Shown here: positions 51,931-62,558 of the stretch, piece after piece
Position numbering within the stretch: position 1 is the stretch's first letter
Layout: each line of letters opens with the position of its first letter
Assembly: GCA_026075535.2 (NCBI GenBank)
Contig: AP026538.1
Location: forward strand, 17,678,337 to 17,742,336
From: Tricholoma matsutake
Lineage: Eukaryota; Basidiomycota; Agaricomycetes; Agaricales; Tricholomataceae
Direction of reading: 5' to 3'
DNA length: 64,000 nt
Notes under the pieces: generated by a model
Database searches by the model: none
Seen by the model: only the letters and a program-made list of their open reading frames with translations
What the model was told of the DNA's origin: nothing
Program-made: the position numbers and the translations under genes

Positions 51931-53236
51931 AACCAGGACAGTCTGTTAGTGGTCCAACCTGTTTGATACATGAGAAACAGGATAAACAGCCTGCCTCAGC
52001 AAAACAAAAGCCACCATCATCCCAAAGTTCATCAGCAAGAAAATCTACAGCTTCCTATTCTCCAACAAGTAAGTGCTAAATTGTTTCTATAAGAATATAA
52101 TTGATAAATATAGTACAGATATCAACTTTTCCACTCCACTTATAAAGATGGTCTGCCTTCTTGTCATCTGGCTCCTGTAAGGGCAAGACCCTGCAGCAAC
52201 AAGAGGAGACTCAATCAGAGAGAGAAGGGGCACTAAAGCATGGCCAGTGTATTGCTGTAAGCAGAGAAAATCCTAATAATAATGAACTAAAGAAGGGTCA
52301 CTACTCCAACTATCCAAGATAAGGCTGTAGCCAAACAATAACAAAGCTAGAGTAATGTAATGGAAAGGAATGTAGGAATGAGTCCATGACTGATATAAAC
52401 ATAGGAAGGGGCTGGGTACCCTACCCAGGGGTTGTCCCCTTACAGCTCCACAGTAGAGCTGGTGTGAGTTGTGCTGTCACCAACAAAGTTCTATGAGCCA
52501 TTGAGGTTATCATCTCCACAACTCTTTATTTTGTGGGCATTGCTTTGATGTCATCAGGACTTGCTGTCAAACTTTCTAATGTCAAACTTCCTCATGATGT
52601 TCATACAGCCTATCAGCTTCACTGCCCTGAACCAGAGATCATCCAGACAGCATGCTGCCCCCAGTGCTTTTCCCTCTTCCCTCATCCAATTCCTTGGAAA
52701 TGTCAGTGGAAGGAATCTCCAAGATCACATGCCTGCAATACAAATCTCTGGAAAACTCAGAATACATGGAATGGCCCAAAATGGGTTCCACATCAGCTAT
52801 ACAGTACACAGTCATTTGATTCTTGGCTTCATTTTTTTTTGTCTCACCAGATCATAGAAGACTCCCTTCACAAGACTTATATATCCAAGGTAGCCCTGCT
52901 TGGAATGATATTCTAGGCTTTTTCCAGTCTCCCTATCATTTACTCTTTGGGATTTATGTTGATTGGTACAACCCTTACACAACCAAGATTTCTGGTAAGT
53001 TGCTAGAAAGAAATTATACACTAATACAGCTAATGATATTACATATAGGTAAACAGGTATCTTGTGGTGCAATTTTGCTTTATTGCTGGAATTTACCTTT
53101 CAATCTGCACTATCAACCTGAGAATCTCACACCTCCACCTCATCTTCCTGACCCAACAACTATTTCCCATCTTCTTGATAGTGTTATTACTTCTGTTACC
53201 AAGTATGGTGTTGCACCAGGTCAAGATGTGCCTGTA
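51931..53236 (+). pseudogene. TNP2-type transposase, 5' portion with introns (broken)
   Basis: Low-complexity Ser/Gln-rich text (51,935-52,070) ends at a GTAAGT donor. After a nested solo LTR, the text reads NKVL-stop-AIEVIISTTLYF, VKLPHDVHTAYQLHCPEPEI, CCPQCFSLFPH, WKESPRSHACNTNLWK, WVPHQLYSTQSFDSWLHFFL, EDSLHKTY, then in another frame GSPAWNDILGFFQSPYHLLF, GIYVDWYNPYTTKISG, a GTAAGT intron (about 52,994-53,048), VSCGAILLYCWNLPFNLHYQ and TKYGVAPGQDVPV. This is the amino half of the TNP2-type transposase whose later part is at 34.8-35.3 kb. E5 cuts it at 53,237. Confidence 0.75.
52176..52444 (-). repeat. Solo LTR, family 1, inverted copy (269 bp)
   Basis: Inverted relative of 18,335-18,613, termini TGTAAGGGC and CCCCTTACA, with an exact duplication GCTCC (52,171-52,175 and 52,445-52,449). 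It lies within the TNP2-type relic. Confidence 0.92.
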
Positions 53237-53781
53237 ATTTACACTGCCCCACCTATTCTGGTCAGACTCCATGGATTCTGGAAATTCCAGTTGGATTCCA
53301 GTTATTCCGATTGGATTCCGGTTGTTCTGACTGGATTCCAGTTATTCCAGTTGGACTCTAGTTATTCCAGATGCTCAACTTATTATAGTATACCATAATT
53401 GAGAGTCACATTTCAAGTCTGAGTTCTCGAAGTGCCTACGAAATAAATTTGTACAGAGTAAGGATTGAACTCAAGACCTTGCAGTGAAATGATCACATGA
53501 CAAACCAAACTACTGTGCTCAACCAACTGAGCCACAGGAGAGTTATGAGTTAGTAATACAAGGTTTACTTATGACACTCAAACTCATGACTGTACATTTT
53601 TTCAAAGTCAGATAATTAAGATCAAATTTTTTGATTCAACCACATCCCTTGCATTGAACTCGAGGGATGTGGGGATGTAATTACATACATAAACAAAAAA
53701 CCCTCCCTCTCACAAGATGCGAGAGGGAGTTTTATTTATATACATTATATACATAAAAACTTAACCCCTCGCATTTGGCGC
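53237..53781. mobile_element. Hairpin element E5, truncated
   Basis: Left end ATTTACACTGCCCCACC, identical to the (complemented) right end of E3, then a CCAGTTATTCC array (53,255-53,390), an inverted tRNA-like module (53,450-53,545), and a C-rich hairpin (53,703-53,732). Then the Ty3 LTR begins and no right end exists. It is effectively an inverted copy of the right part of E3. Confidence 0.7.
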
Positions 53782-54844
53782 TGATAGGTCCACTGTGTGC
53801 TCTAAGCTCTGGGAACATCTCCAGAGGCATCAACACATCAAAATGCATGCTCCCAAACCCTACAAACCCCACCACACTGATCCGAAACTACTTCAATCAA
53901 CTTCGAATGACTTCGAACAAGATCGCAGCACTTTGAACACCTTTGGCCACTGTACACCTATCACACTGCCCTACGGATACACACAGCACACCTTTTAAGA
54001 GTTAGTGGGTCGCATATTGTGCACCACCGGACACAAGGAGACACAACGATGGGATTTTAGGATGTGATTGTGGCACTTTGACATCTTGGTGATATATTGG
54101 ATCAATGGGGACAGGTACCAGTGATAATCATGCCTCTAGATGTTTCCCTTCTTATCTTCTTTCATTTATTCTATGATTTGCAAAGAGTCTCTATTGTTTT
54201 ATATCTTGCCTCATGTATTCCTCATGTTTTATTTCCTTTTTAGTATCACTTCTCCCAAACATATATAGCCTTGTACTAGCTACTTAGAAAAAAACAATAT
54301 ACATCATCCTCTTACACCAATCATCTGATTTAAGAGCCATTCTCTTGAGTCCAACCAAGTGTCTCAACTTAGTCTCAAAGTTCAGTGTTTTATGCCAAAT
54401 TTCCTCAAACTCTTCATACTAGCTTCTTGAAACTATCGCATATTGTCTATCATCTCTTGACATCTTTCTACATCCTTATAGTCTATCCTCAGCCACTGTC
54501 AAAGGCATCTTTGACTTCTATAAAGGCCCTCAAACTTCTTCAAACATCATCACACCTCTTTGAACTTCTTTGAATACTCTTTGAACTTCATTAAATTTCT
54601 CTCAAACGTGATCAGAGCACTTTGTACACCCTTGATTGTTATCAAACTTCTCTCAAACATCATTGCAATGCTTCAAATACTTTCGAACCTCATTGAACTT
54701 CATCACACACCCTCTAGAGTCATTTTCATACCCTTAGGTTTACAGCGGTGATATTTAGTACCACCTTGCAACCTTCCTCTAACTAGTGTTATACCATTCA
54801 AGCCCTTATAGTGGGTTTTGTTTGGGTTTCCTGGTCGAGTATCA
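53782..54844 (+). repeat. Ty3-2 5' LTR (1,063 bp)
   Basis: TGATAGGTCCACTGTG start and GAGTATCA end (TGATA/TATCA inverted). The first 200 bp match the 3' LTR. It contains repeated CTTCGAA, ACTTCTTTGAA and CATCAAACTTC motifs (54,390-54,720), a local short-motif array. Confidence 0.88.
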
Positions 54845-54956
54845 TCATTTTTGGAGCCCACCACAAGGGGTTTCTAAATCATTTCATTGCCTAATCCATC
54901 TCGAATCTCCTGGCTTAGGCCAACACAAGCTAGAAACTTACAAATCGACACTCACC

Positions 54957-56158
54957 ATGCCTTCGAATCTCTTGAACAATCAGGAGACATTCTTATACCT
55001 GTTTCCAAAGCAGAATCGACTCATTGTTGACTATTCCCTTCACCAATCTCATCACCCTCGACATCAACTTCTACTTCTTCGTCTTCATCATCTACATCTT
55101 CATTCATCCTTCCAACAACTTCGACTCCTCTACCATCATTCACACAAGTTTTAACTCCTCCTCCTAGAAACATCACATTCATGACTATGCAAGCAACGAT
55201 GCCAGCTTGTGGTCATTCCATGGCTCCGAAATTTGACCCTACCCAGCCGCAAGAACTTTGCAGATACTTTAATGAGCTCAAATTACTTTTCTCGGCATGT
55301 AATGTCACAAACTCAGAAGATATGAAGAAGCATGCTTGTCGCTACCTTGATATTGACACTTCTGAACTCTGGGAATTGATTCCAGAATACGATGCTGGCA
55401 TTTCATTCCAGAACTTTTGCATCGCTATTCACCAACTGTACCCTGGTTCCGAAGATGATCGTAAATGGTCAATTTTGGACATGGACAAACTCATTGGCAA
55501 ACAACTTTGCATAGGTATTTACAACATGAGCCATTTGGGATTATACTATCAGTCATTTTATAACATTACAAAGTTTCTATCTACTAAAGGCAGGATTTCT
55601 GACATGGAACAAAGCAGAGCCTTCGTCTGGGGTTTCCAACCAGGCTTATGGGCTAGAATCACTTGATGACTCGAACTAAAATTCCCCGATCACTACCCCA
55701 ATGACCCCTACCCACTCGATGATATTCACGTGGTGGCAAAATTCATTTTAGCAGGATCTATCGGCTCAGATTCAACATTGTTACTTAGTTTGCATTCTTC
55801 AGCACCTTCAGCAATCCCAACAACATTGACATCTTCACCCCAAATTAAATCGGAAGACCTTATGGCAATCCTCAAGAAATTTGCAGCCACTCTTGTAACA
55901 ACTTTAGCAGGTTTGAAGGCCACAAACACTACTCAACCTAACAGTGGATTTCACTCGGACCAGCTTGAAACCTTAGTTTGCATCTTTTGTGGACTTACAG
56001 GACATTTTACTAGTGACTGCTTGGTTTGCCAGTCTTATATCAATGAAGGAAAGTGTAAGAAGAACACAGAAGGCAAAATCATTCTCCCAAATGGTCAATT
56101 CACTCCTCAAAGCATCCCCAGTCATTTTATCAAGGACAGGATTGACAAATGGACTTGA
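54957..56158 (+). pseudogene. Ty3-2 Gag (broken)
   Basis: Ser/Thr/Pro-rich amino end near 55,000-55,170, then APKFDPTQPQEL-like text (PKFDPTQPQELCRYFNELK at 55,230), DTSELWELIPEYDAG, YPGSEDDRKWSILDMDKLI, RAFVWGFQPGLW. TGA at 55,664 and text shifts follow. A knuckle CIFCGLTGHFTSDC lies near 55,980-56,025, then CQSYINEGKCKKNTEGKI. This is the Gag of a common Agaricomycete gypsy lineage. Confidence 0.82.
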
Positions 56159-56456
56159 TGAAACCCTCCATCTAACCTTACCTTTGCTAATGTATAATAT
56201 TGCACCTTCCACAGTTTCTTCAATGCCATCCTGGGGTATCTACCAAATTACTGACTTATCCACAACAGCCGAAGATTGTATTGCACAACTCAAACAAGAG
56301 ATATATGCCTTGTGAAGTGGTAGACCTTTTATGCGAACTGATCTGAATGTGCCAACAGCTCCCACCTCACAGCCCTCGATCCCTGCGACGGTCAAATGAA
56401 TCGTCCCACAACTACCTACACCATCGATATCGTTCACAGCAACCAACCCACCTACT

Positions 56457-57293
56457 TTGAATATGGCACCATCTTCAACCTCCAAGAAAACATTGCAACT
56501 GGTAATACATCCCTACAATGGCGCTAAAGAAAACTCGTACCTACCTCCACATGAACGCAACTTCACATCGACAGGCAAAGTGAAAGATGGCCCATCATAC
56601 CATACCCAAGCTCCCATTCAAAAAGACAAAATCACCCAAGACGTCTTCACTCGATTGATGAAAACACTGATTATCACTCTAACCCCCAAAGAATTACTTT
56701 CACTATCACCCGAAGTTTGTACAAAATGGAAGGAACAAGTCACTGCACATTGTACCCAACAACCTGAAGGAAATAACACTATGAATCTCCTTCACAATGA
56801 CATATTCATAATTGACAACCCTTACGAAACCTATATTAGCAGCCTTCACCCTGGAGAAATACCTGAACCTTTTATCGCAGCGAAGGAATTGCATTCTATT
56901 AAATCAGTCATTATGAACATCAATGGAAGAAATCCAGTCAAAAGCATAGTCGATCCGGGTTCATCAATCATTGCAATGTCAGAGGAAGTCTGTCACAAAC
57001 TTGGTCTCGCATACGATCCTTCAATACACATTCCTCTGCAATTCGCTAATGGTGGTATTGACCAGAGTCTAGGTTTGGCATGCAACATACCTTGCGAAGT
57101 CGGTAGCATCACTCTCTATATGCAGATACACATCATCCACGACCCAGCATATGATATTCTGCTCGGACGACCATTTGATGTTCTCACAGAGAGTATGGTC
57201 AAAAATTATAGAAATGAAGTGCAGACGATCACAATATTCAATCTGAACTTGACACGATCCTGCACTATTCCAACTATTCCCCGATCAAATTGA
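56457..57293 (+). pseudogene. Ty3-2 protease region
   Basis: IVDPGSSIIAMSEEVCHKLG is the retropepsin site with DSG changed to DPG. It is followed by QFANGGIDQSLGLACN, HIIHDPAYDILLGRPFDVLT, the usual second half with the ILLGRPF signature. The open frame is otherwise long (279 codons) but the active-site change should abolish activity. Confidence 0.85.
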
Positions 57294-58540
57294 TGAAGAA
57301 GAGTAGTTTGCAAGGATTTTTGCAACTAGAGGATAAAATCTTGGAGAATAACCAGTGCACCCTCATTATTTCTTTCGACCATTCTAATTCCTCTATAACT
57401 ATTGAGTACACTGCGATTATTCCCGTTATTGACTCCTTGAACTCTTCGAACCCTTTTTCCTTTTCTTCGATCCTTGCAAACTTATATTTAATGGCTAGTC
57501 CTCACCCCCCATTGTTCATCCCTTCTCCCTGATATACACTCAAACGCAAAGCTATTATCGACAAAAACCATCCTGGCAATTTTCTATGGCCAGAAGAACG
57601 AAAGCTTATGCATGATTTTATTTGAAATCACAAAATGGGTTTTGCATGGACTGAACAAGAACAAGGAAGTTTTCGCCCTGACTTCTTTCCTCCTATCAAA
57701 TTCCCCATTATTCCTCACACTCCATGGGTCAAACATAATATCCCTATACCTCCTGGTCTGTACAAACAGATCTGCGAGATGCTGAAAAAGAAGATAGAAG
57801 CAGGAGTATATGAGTTGTTGAACTCATCGTATCAGTCGCGATGGTTTTGCGTTGTGAAGAAAGACGCAAAATCACTTCAAATCGTTCAGTCTCAAACCTC
57901 TTAATCAAGTAACAATACAGCACTCTGGCGTCGTCCTGATCCCCAAGCATCTAGCTGAACAATTTGGTGGATGCACTTGCAGTGGAATGTTGGACTTATA
58001 TGTCGCATTCGACAAAAGGAAAGTTGCAGAATCATCTCGAGACCTAACAACATTTCAGACACCTTTTGGAGTGCTTCAAATTGTCACCCTACCAATGGGG
58101 TGGACAAACTCAGTCCCAATCTTACACAACAACATAATGTTTATCCTACAACCCAAAATCCCTCATATCACCATCCCTTACATCGATGACACACCAGTTA
58201 AGGGTCCAAAATCAGAATATTGAACTATTGGCGGATCTTATGAAATGATTGCTGATAATCCAGGCATTTGACACTTTGTTTGGGAGCATTTTGGGAATCT
58301 AAATCATATAGTCCAATGCATGAAGTATTGCGGAGGAACATTTTCTGGTCTGAAACTTTACCTTTGCATTTCCAAAATAATGGTTCTAGGTCATCAATGC
58401 AATATCGAAGGTTGTATGGCCAATCCCACTCACATCGCAGCAGTTAGCAAATGGGGGCCTTGTCAAAGCCTTACTGAAGTCAAGGCATTTCTAGGAACCA
58501 TTGGTGTTTGTCATATTTTTGTTTGAAACTTTGCTCAATG
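57294..58540 (+). pseudogene. Ty3-2 reverse transcriptase
   Basis: Reads FPIIPHTPWVKHNIPIPPG, KKKIEAGVYELLNSSYQSRW, then GMLDLYVAFDKRKVAESSRD (motif A region), TPFGVLQIVTLPMGWTNSV (motif B), IPYIDDTPVKGP (motif C, about 58,180-58,200), GTFSGLKLYLC, VSKWGPCQSLTEVKAFLGT. Shifts near 57,910 and 57,990 plus TGA codons break it. Confidence 0.88.
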
Positions 58541-59163
58541 TGCTACAGCTCTAATACACCTTATGTGAAAAGATGTCCCTTTCAATTTCAGACCGAAACA
58601 AATCGCAGCACAAGAAGACCTGAAGCAAGCATTGATCAATTCCCCAGCAATTTGTGCTATCGACTACTCATCTGATGCCCCAGTTATCCTATCAGTCGAT
58701 ACTTCATACATCGCCATTGGCTTCTTTGTCATGCAATGTGATCCCAACAACCTTCAAAAATGATATTACGGTTGATTCAGCTCAACCACGCTTAATGACT
58801 GCGAATCCTGGTTTTTGCAAGTGAAACTTGAACCCTATGGTCTATATCATGCTCTCGGAGCACTTTGATTGTACCTAATAGGGGTCCACACTTTCATTGT
58901 CGAAGTCGATGCAAGGTATATCAAAGGTATGCTCTTGAACCCTGATATTGCACCTAGCGCTAGCATCAATCAATGGATTGTCTCGATCCTCACTTTTCAC
59001 TTCACGTTAGTTCATGTTGCAGGTACACATCATGGTCCAGATGGACTTCCAAGACATCCTCCACAAGATGAAGATGACCAGTTCAATAATGAAAACAATT
59101 TCAGAGACTGGATCGACTGTCTTCACAGTTTCATACACCAAATCAATCCCATTATGACTTGAC
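58541..59163 (+). pseudogene. Ty3-2 RNase H
   Basis: KQIAAQEDLKQALINSPAIC, ILSVDTSYIAIGFFVMQ (first Asp), then FIVEVDARYIKGMLLNPDI, WIVSILTFHFTLVHVAGTHH and GPDGLPRHPP. Stop codons (TGA) occur near 58,565, 58,760 and 58,866. Confidence 0.85.
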
Positions 59164-59213
59164 CCTTCACTTCCTATTGAGTTTTGACACTCTCCCTCTC
59201 TTCAGATCTCAGT

Positions 59214-60637
59214 AAGGGGGAGGATCTGACCTACAACGATGGCCCATGAATGAACAATGCAAAAAAGGAAGACAAAAGACTAATTTGCATTTGAAAATGG
59301 TTAGAGGATTTGGTACAACCTCCAGAATTATCAGATTCTGAATATGCTACCTTCATTCAATATTGCACTGAATTCTTCTTAGATTGCAGCAAACTTTGGA
59401 GGAAAGACTCACATGGAGCTCACAAAATTGTTGCAATTCCCGAACATTGTCTCGAAGTCATTTGTGCAGCTCACAATGATATTGGACACAAATGGTCTTC
59501 ACGACAAAAGCCGTTATTTCCCTACAATTTTGGTGGCCTAACACAAAAGAAGTCATCACATGGTATATTTGCACTTGCCACCTGTGCCAGGTATGACAAA
59601 CTCGAAATCTCCTTATCCCACCTACTGTTGCCACACCCACACCTTTATTTGGCAAAGTCTACATTGATACCATGCAAATGCCTCCCTCAAACGGATTCAA
59701 GTATATTGTACAAGGTCAATGTTCAATAACAACTTATTCTGAGTGGTGAAACCTTCAACGAGAAAATGCCATGACCCTCGGGGACTGGATCTTCGAAGAT
59801 ATCATTTGTAGATGGGGTTTGCTATATGAAATTGTGAGCAATAACGGATCAGCATTCATCGCAGTGTTGGAGCATCTTTTGAAATGATATCATATTAACC
59901 ACATCTGAATTAGCAGCTACAACTCTCATGTGAACGGGATCATTGAACAAGCTCATTTCAATATTCAACAATCGTTATTCAAAGCAGTCGATGGAGATCA
60001 GAGCAAATGGTCAGCTGGAGCACACTCGGTGTTTTGGGCAGAATGAGTTATGGTTCATAGATGCATGGGTTGCTCTCCTTACTTTGCAATTACAGGATCA
60101 CATCCTCTAATTCTGCTCGACATCTCCAAAGCAACATACTTGCAACCCCCTCCCAATTCTATTTTATTGACAACTGATCTCATTGCTCGAAGAGCAATAG
60201 CCTTGCAGAAATGATCAGCTGACCTCAAAATTCTCTATTCGAAAGTCTATACTGCTTGACTTGAAGCCACAAAACATTTCGAAGTCATTCACAAATGAAT
60301 GATGAACGACCACAACTTCAAAAAAGGCAACCTGGTCCTACTTTGCAACATGCAAATTGAGAAATCCCTCAATCGCAAGATGCGACCTTGATATTTAGGC
60401 CTGCTCATCATCATCGATCGAAACTATGGAGGAGCCTACATCATCTGTGAACTCGATGGATCAGTATTTCATTGACCAGTTGTGGCCTTCTGACTCCTTC
60501 CCTATTTTGCACAAAAATCAATTCCCCTACCGCTGAACTTCCTCGATATCGACTCCAAAAGACTCAAAAAACTTTGAAAGACTTTGAACGTCGACAAAGA
60601 TATTCCCAAAGACCTTCCGGACTTCGAAGATGAATAA
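59214..60637 (+). pseudogene. Ty3-2 integrase (TGA-riddled)
   Basis: HHCC finger: AHKIVAIPEHCLEVICAAHN, with a broken CARYDKLE-like second half. Core: IDTMQMPPSNGF in another frame near 59,670, LGDWIFEDIICRWG, EIVSNNGSAFIA (second Asp changed to Asn), NGIIEQAHFNIQQ (Glu). C-terminal: TTDLIARRAIALQK, KSLNRKMRP-stop-YLG, GGAYIICELDGSVFH, LPYFAQKSIPLP and an acidic end at 60,637. All of about eleven in-frame stops between 59,740 and 60,580 are TGA. Related proteins have Arg at most of these places (for example KMRPRYLG). Confidence 0.88.
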
Positions 60638-60889
60638 TTATCCCCTTTCTTTGTTCATGATCGCTTTCCTATGACTTTGATTTCTTTTAGTGTACAATAC
60701 AAGTCGTGATATCGCATTATAGCATGGTCACACAAACTCCAAAAGGGTTTTTTGGCCATGATGATGTACTGAGCCTTTCCCTTATTCCTTTTTTTTTCTT
60801 TTCTTCTTTCATTTCCTTCTTACTTTTCTTATCGCTACTTTTGAGACTCACAAAAAAAAAAAAAAAAATCTAAATTATAAAACAGAAAG

Positions 60890-62201
60890 AACGACACAAT
60901 CTATTACTCTTCCAACATCTCTTCCACCACTTCTATTTGCCTGCACAAAACCTCCATCTTGACCTTCAATTCTGCCAACCTCGTTGCCAGATATCAACGA
61001 TGAGTCATGACCTCCTCATTGACATCCTCACCCTCTTCGAAACTATTTGAGGCTTTTGCTTTTGCCTTTCCCTTTGACGACTTCTTCTTCTCCTTCGATG
61101 GTTTTGAAGGGCCTGCGACCGGTTTGATGTCGGCGATGGGACCCATGATGTGAATTCAAGGTACTTTTGATCCAAAAATAGGTTAGCATACACTACGAGA
61201 TTATATCAAATGAATTTTGTACCTGGTTTTGGGTGCAAATCTGGTTTTGCAACCCCGAATCGTCTCACTTTGCCTTTGCAAAGTCCCCGCCTCAAGACCT
61301 CTTCCCAGTAGCAACCTTGTGCTGCCTGAGTGCACTTTGTGCACTTCGGGGCTCCCTCCTTGGCAACACACGATGGCTGGAATATCATCCTAGCACATCG
61401 ATTGCACTATGACATTGATTACCCCTCTGAAAACCCTTTGAAAGCAAAGCAAAAACTCACCAGGCCTTTGAAGTTGAGAAGTCCACCCTCAGCAAACCTC
61501 CTCTGCTTGCTCTCTACCCTGTCCTCAATGACCTCATTCTCATCATCCTCACCCTCGCTTCGCTCGATCTCCACTACCTTACACTTCCCAATCCTGACTA
61601 TCGGCAATCCTCCCAAATCTTCTTCCTCGTCCTCCTCTCCAGCCTCTAGCCTCTTGATCACTTGTGCCTCTGCTGCAAGCTCTGCATTTCGTCATTGCAG
61701 CTCCTCCTTCAACAACATTTTAGCATGAAACTCAGCAAGGGCTGTGGCTCGAGCGTCTATTAATGCCCCCTTCCGAGCCTCGATTTTCACCTTCTTTTCA
61801 TCTTCCTCCACCCTGCAAGCCTCCTCCTCCTCCTGAACCCATCTCGCTTCTTGTTCCCTTCACTCTCGCTCTACCTGCTTACTCAGATCTGCAAATAAAA
61901 AGTCTCCCCCCCACGAAAGCCATTTGTGTCAAGCCATCAGTTTGAAAAGCTCGAAAACCTCGTTGATGACCTGTTGCATGGTCGAGTCATGTTCCTCGCC
62001 CAAATTGTCTGCCAATTTGTTGTATTCCACCTGAACATATCGTGTTAGAATCCGAATATTGAATGGGAATTGGAAACTTACCATCTTCTCACAAAAACAT
62101 TTCCCCCACACTTCAAAGTCGAGGTCTTCAGCGACACTGCGATCGGGCATCAATTTGGCATATTCGAGGATTTTGGTGTTGAGTTCAGCAAGAAGAGACA
62201 T
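60890..62201 (-). pseudogene. Antisense spliced ORF downstream of Ty3-2 pol
   Basis: Minus strand. Exon 1 is 62,201-62,082, 40 codons from MSLLAELNTKILEY to GKCFCEKM; a 51-nt GTAAGT...CAG intron (62,081-62,031) follows. The next exons read VEYNKLADNLGEEHD, QEARWVQEEEEACRVEEDEK, ALAEFHAKMLLKEELQ, AQVIKRLEAGEEDEEED and VVEIERSEGEDDENEV (long coiled coil, acidic). After a GTGAGT intron (about 61,470-61,385) come CVAKEGAPKCTKCTQAAQGC and GKVRRFGVAKPDLHPKPG, then a Lys-rich SKEKKKSSKGKAKAKA tail and a final coiled coil. TGA and TAG stops break it. CxxC-x6-C plus coiled coil could mean nucleic-acid binding or dimerisation; function unknown. Confidence 0.65.
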
Positions 62202-62336
62202 GATGAAAAATAGTGTCAAAGGTTTAAAGAGGTGATGAAGAACAAGAAGTTTTTTGAGTTTTGTTTACAATTTCAACACGATCATGCAGTTCTCACATGA
62301 CTCCAATCGGCTGACTGTGACAGTCAGGATTTCAGT

Positions 62337-62347
62337 AAGGGGGAGGA
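62337..62347 (+). other. Ty3-2 polypurine tract
   Basis: AAGGGGGAGGA directly before TGATAGG of the 3' LTR. Confidence 0.8.
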
Positions 62348-62558
62348 TGATAGGTCCACTGTGTGCTCTAAGCTCTGGGAACATCTCCAGAGGCATCGGC
62401 ACATCAAAATGCATGCTCCCAACCCCTACAAACCCTGCCACACCACTCTGACACTACTTTGATCAACTTTGAACTACTTTGATCAACTTCGAATGACTTC
62501 AAACGAGATTGCAGCACTTTGAACACCTTTGGCTGCCATACACCTATCGCACCACCCT
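62348..62558 (+). repeat. Ty3-2 3' LTR, truncated
   Basis: First ~210 bp of the LTR (TGATAGGTCCACTGTG...), clearly homologous to 53,782-53,985 with substitutions and a small duplication around 62,455-62,480. It is cut at about 62,558, where gypsy B begins. Confidence 0.85.

Larger units (their letters stand above)
53782..62558 (+). mobile_element. Ty3/gypsy element (Ty3-2) with antisense ORF
   Basis: LTRs at 53,782-54,844 and 62,348-62,558 (second truncated), primer site TGGAGCCCACCAC about 54,852, polypurine tract AAGGGGGAGGA at 62,337-62,347. Order: Gag with knuckle, protease, reverse transcriptase, RNase H, integrase, then about 1.7 kb with a minus-strand spliced ORF and the 3' LTR. In the integrase every in-frame stop I read is TGA, most where related proteins have Arg. 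No right target duplication can be tested because LTR2 is cut at the join to gypsy B. Confidence 0.92.

Noticed and set aside
59205..59230. CAGTAAGGGGGAGGAT as a second polypurine tract and internal LTR boundary
   Set aside because: It is followed by GATCTGACC and not by TGATAGG. It lies in coding text (SDLSKGGGSDL-like) between RNase H and integrase, so its resemblance to the true tract at 62,337 is coincidental or reflects shared ancestry only.
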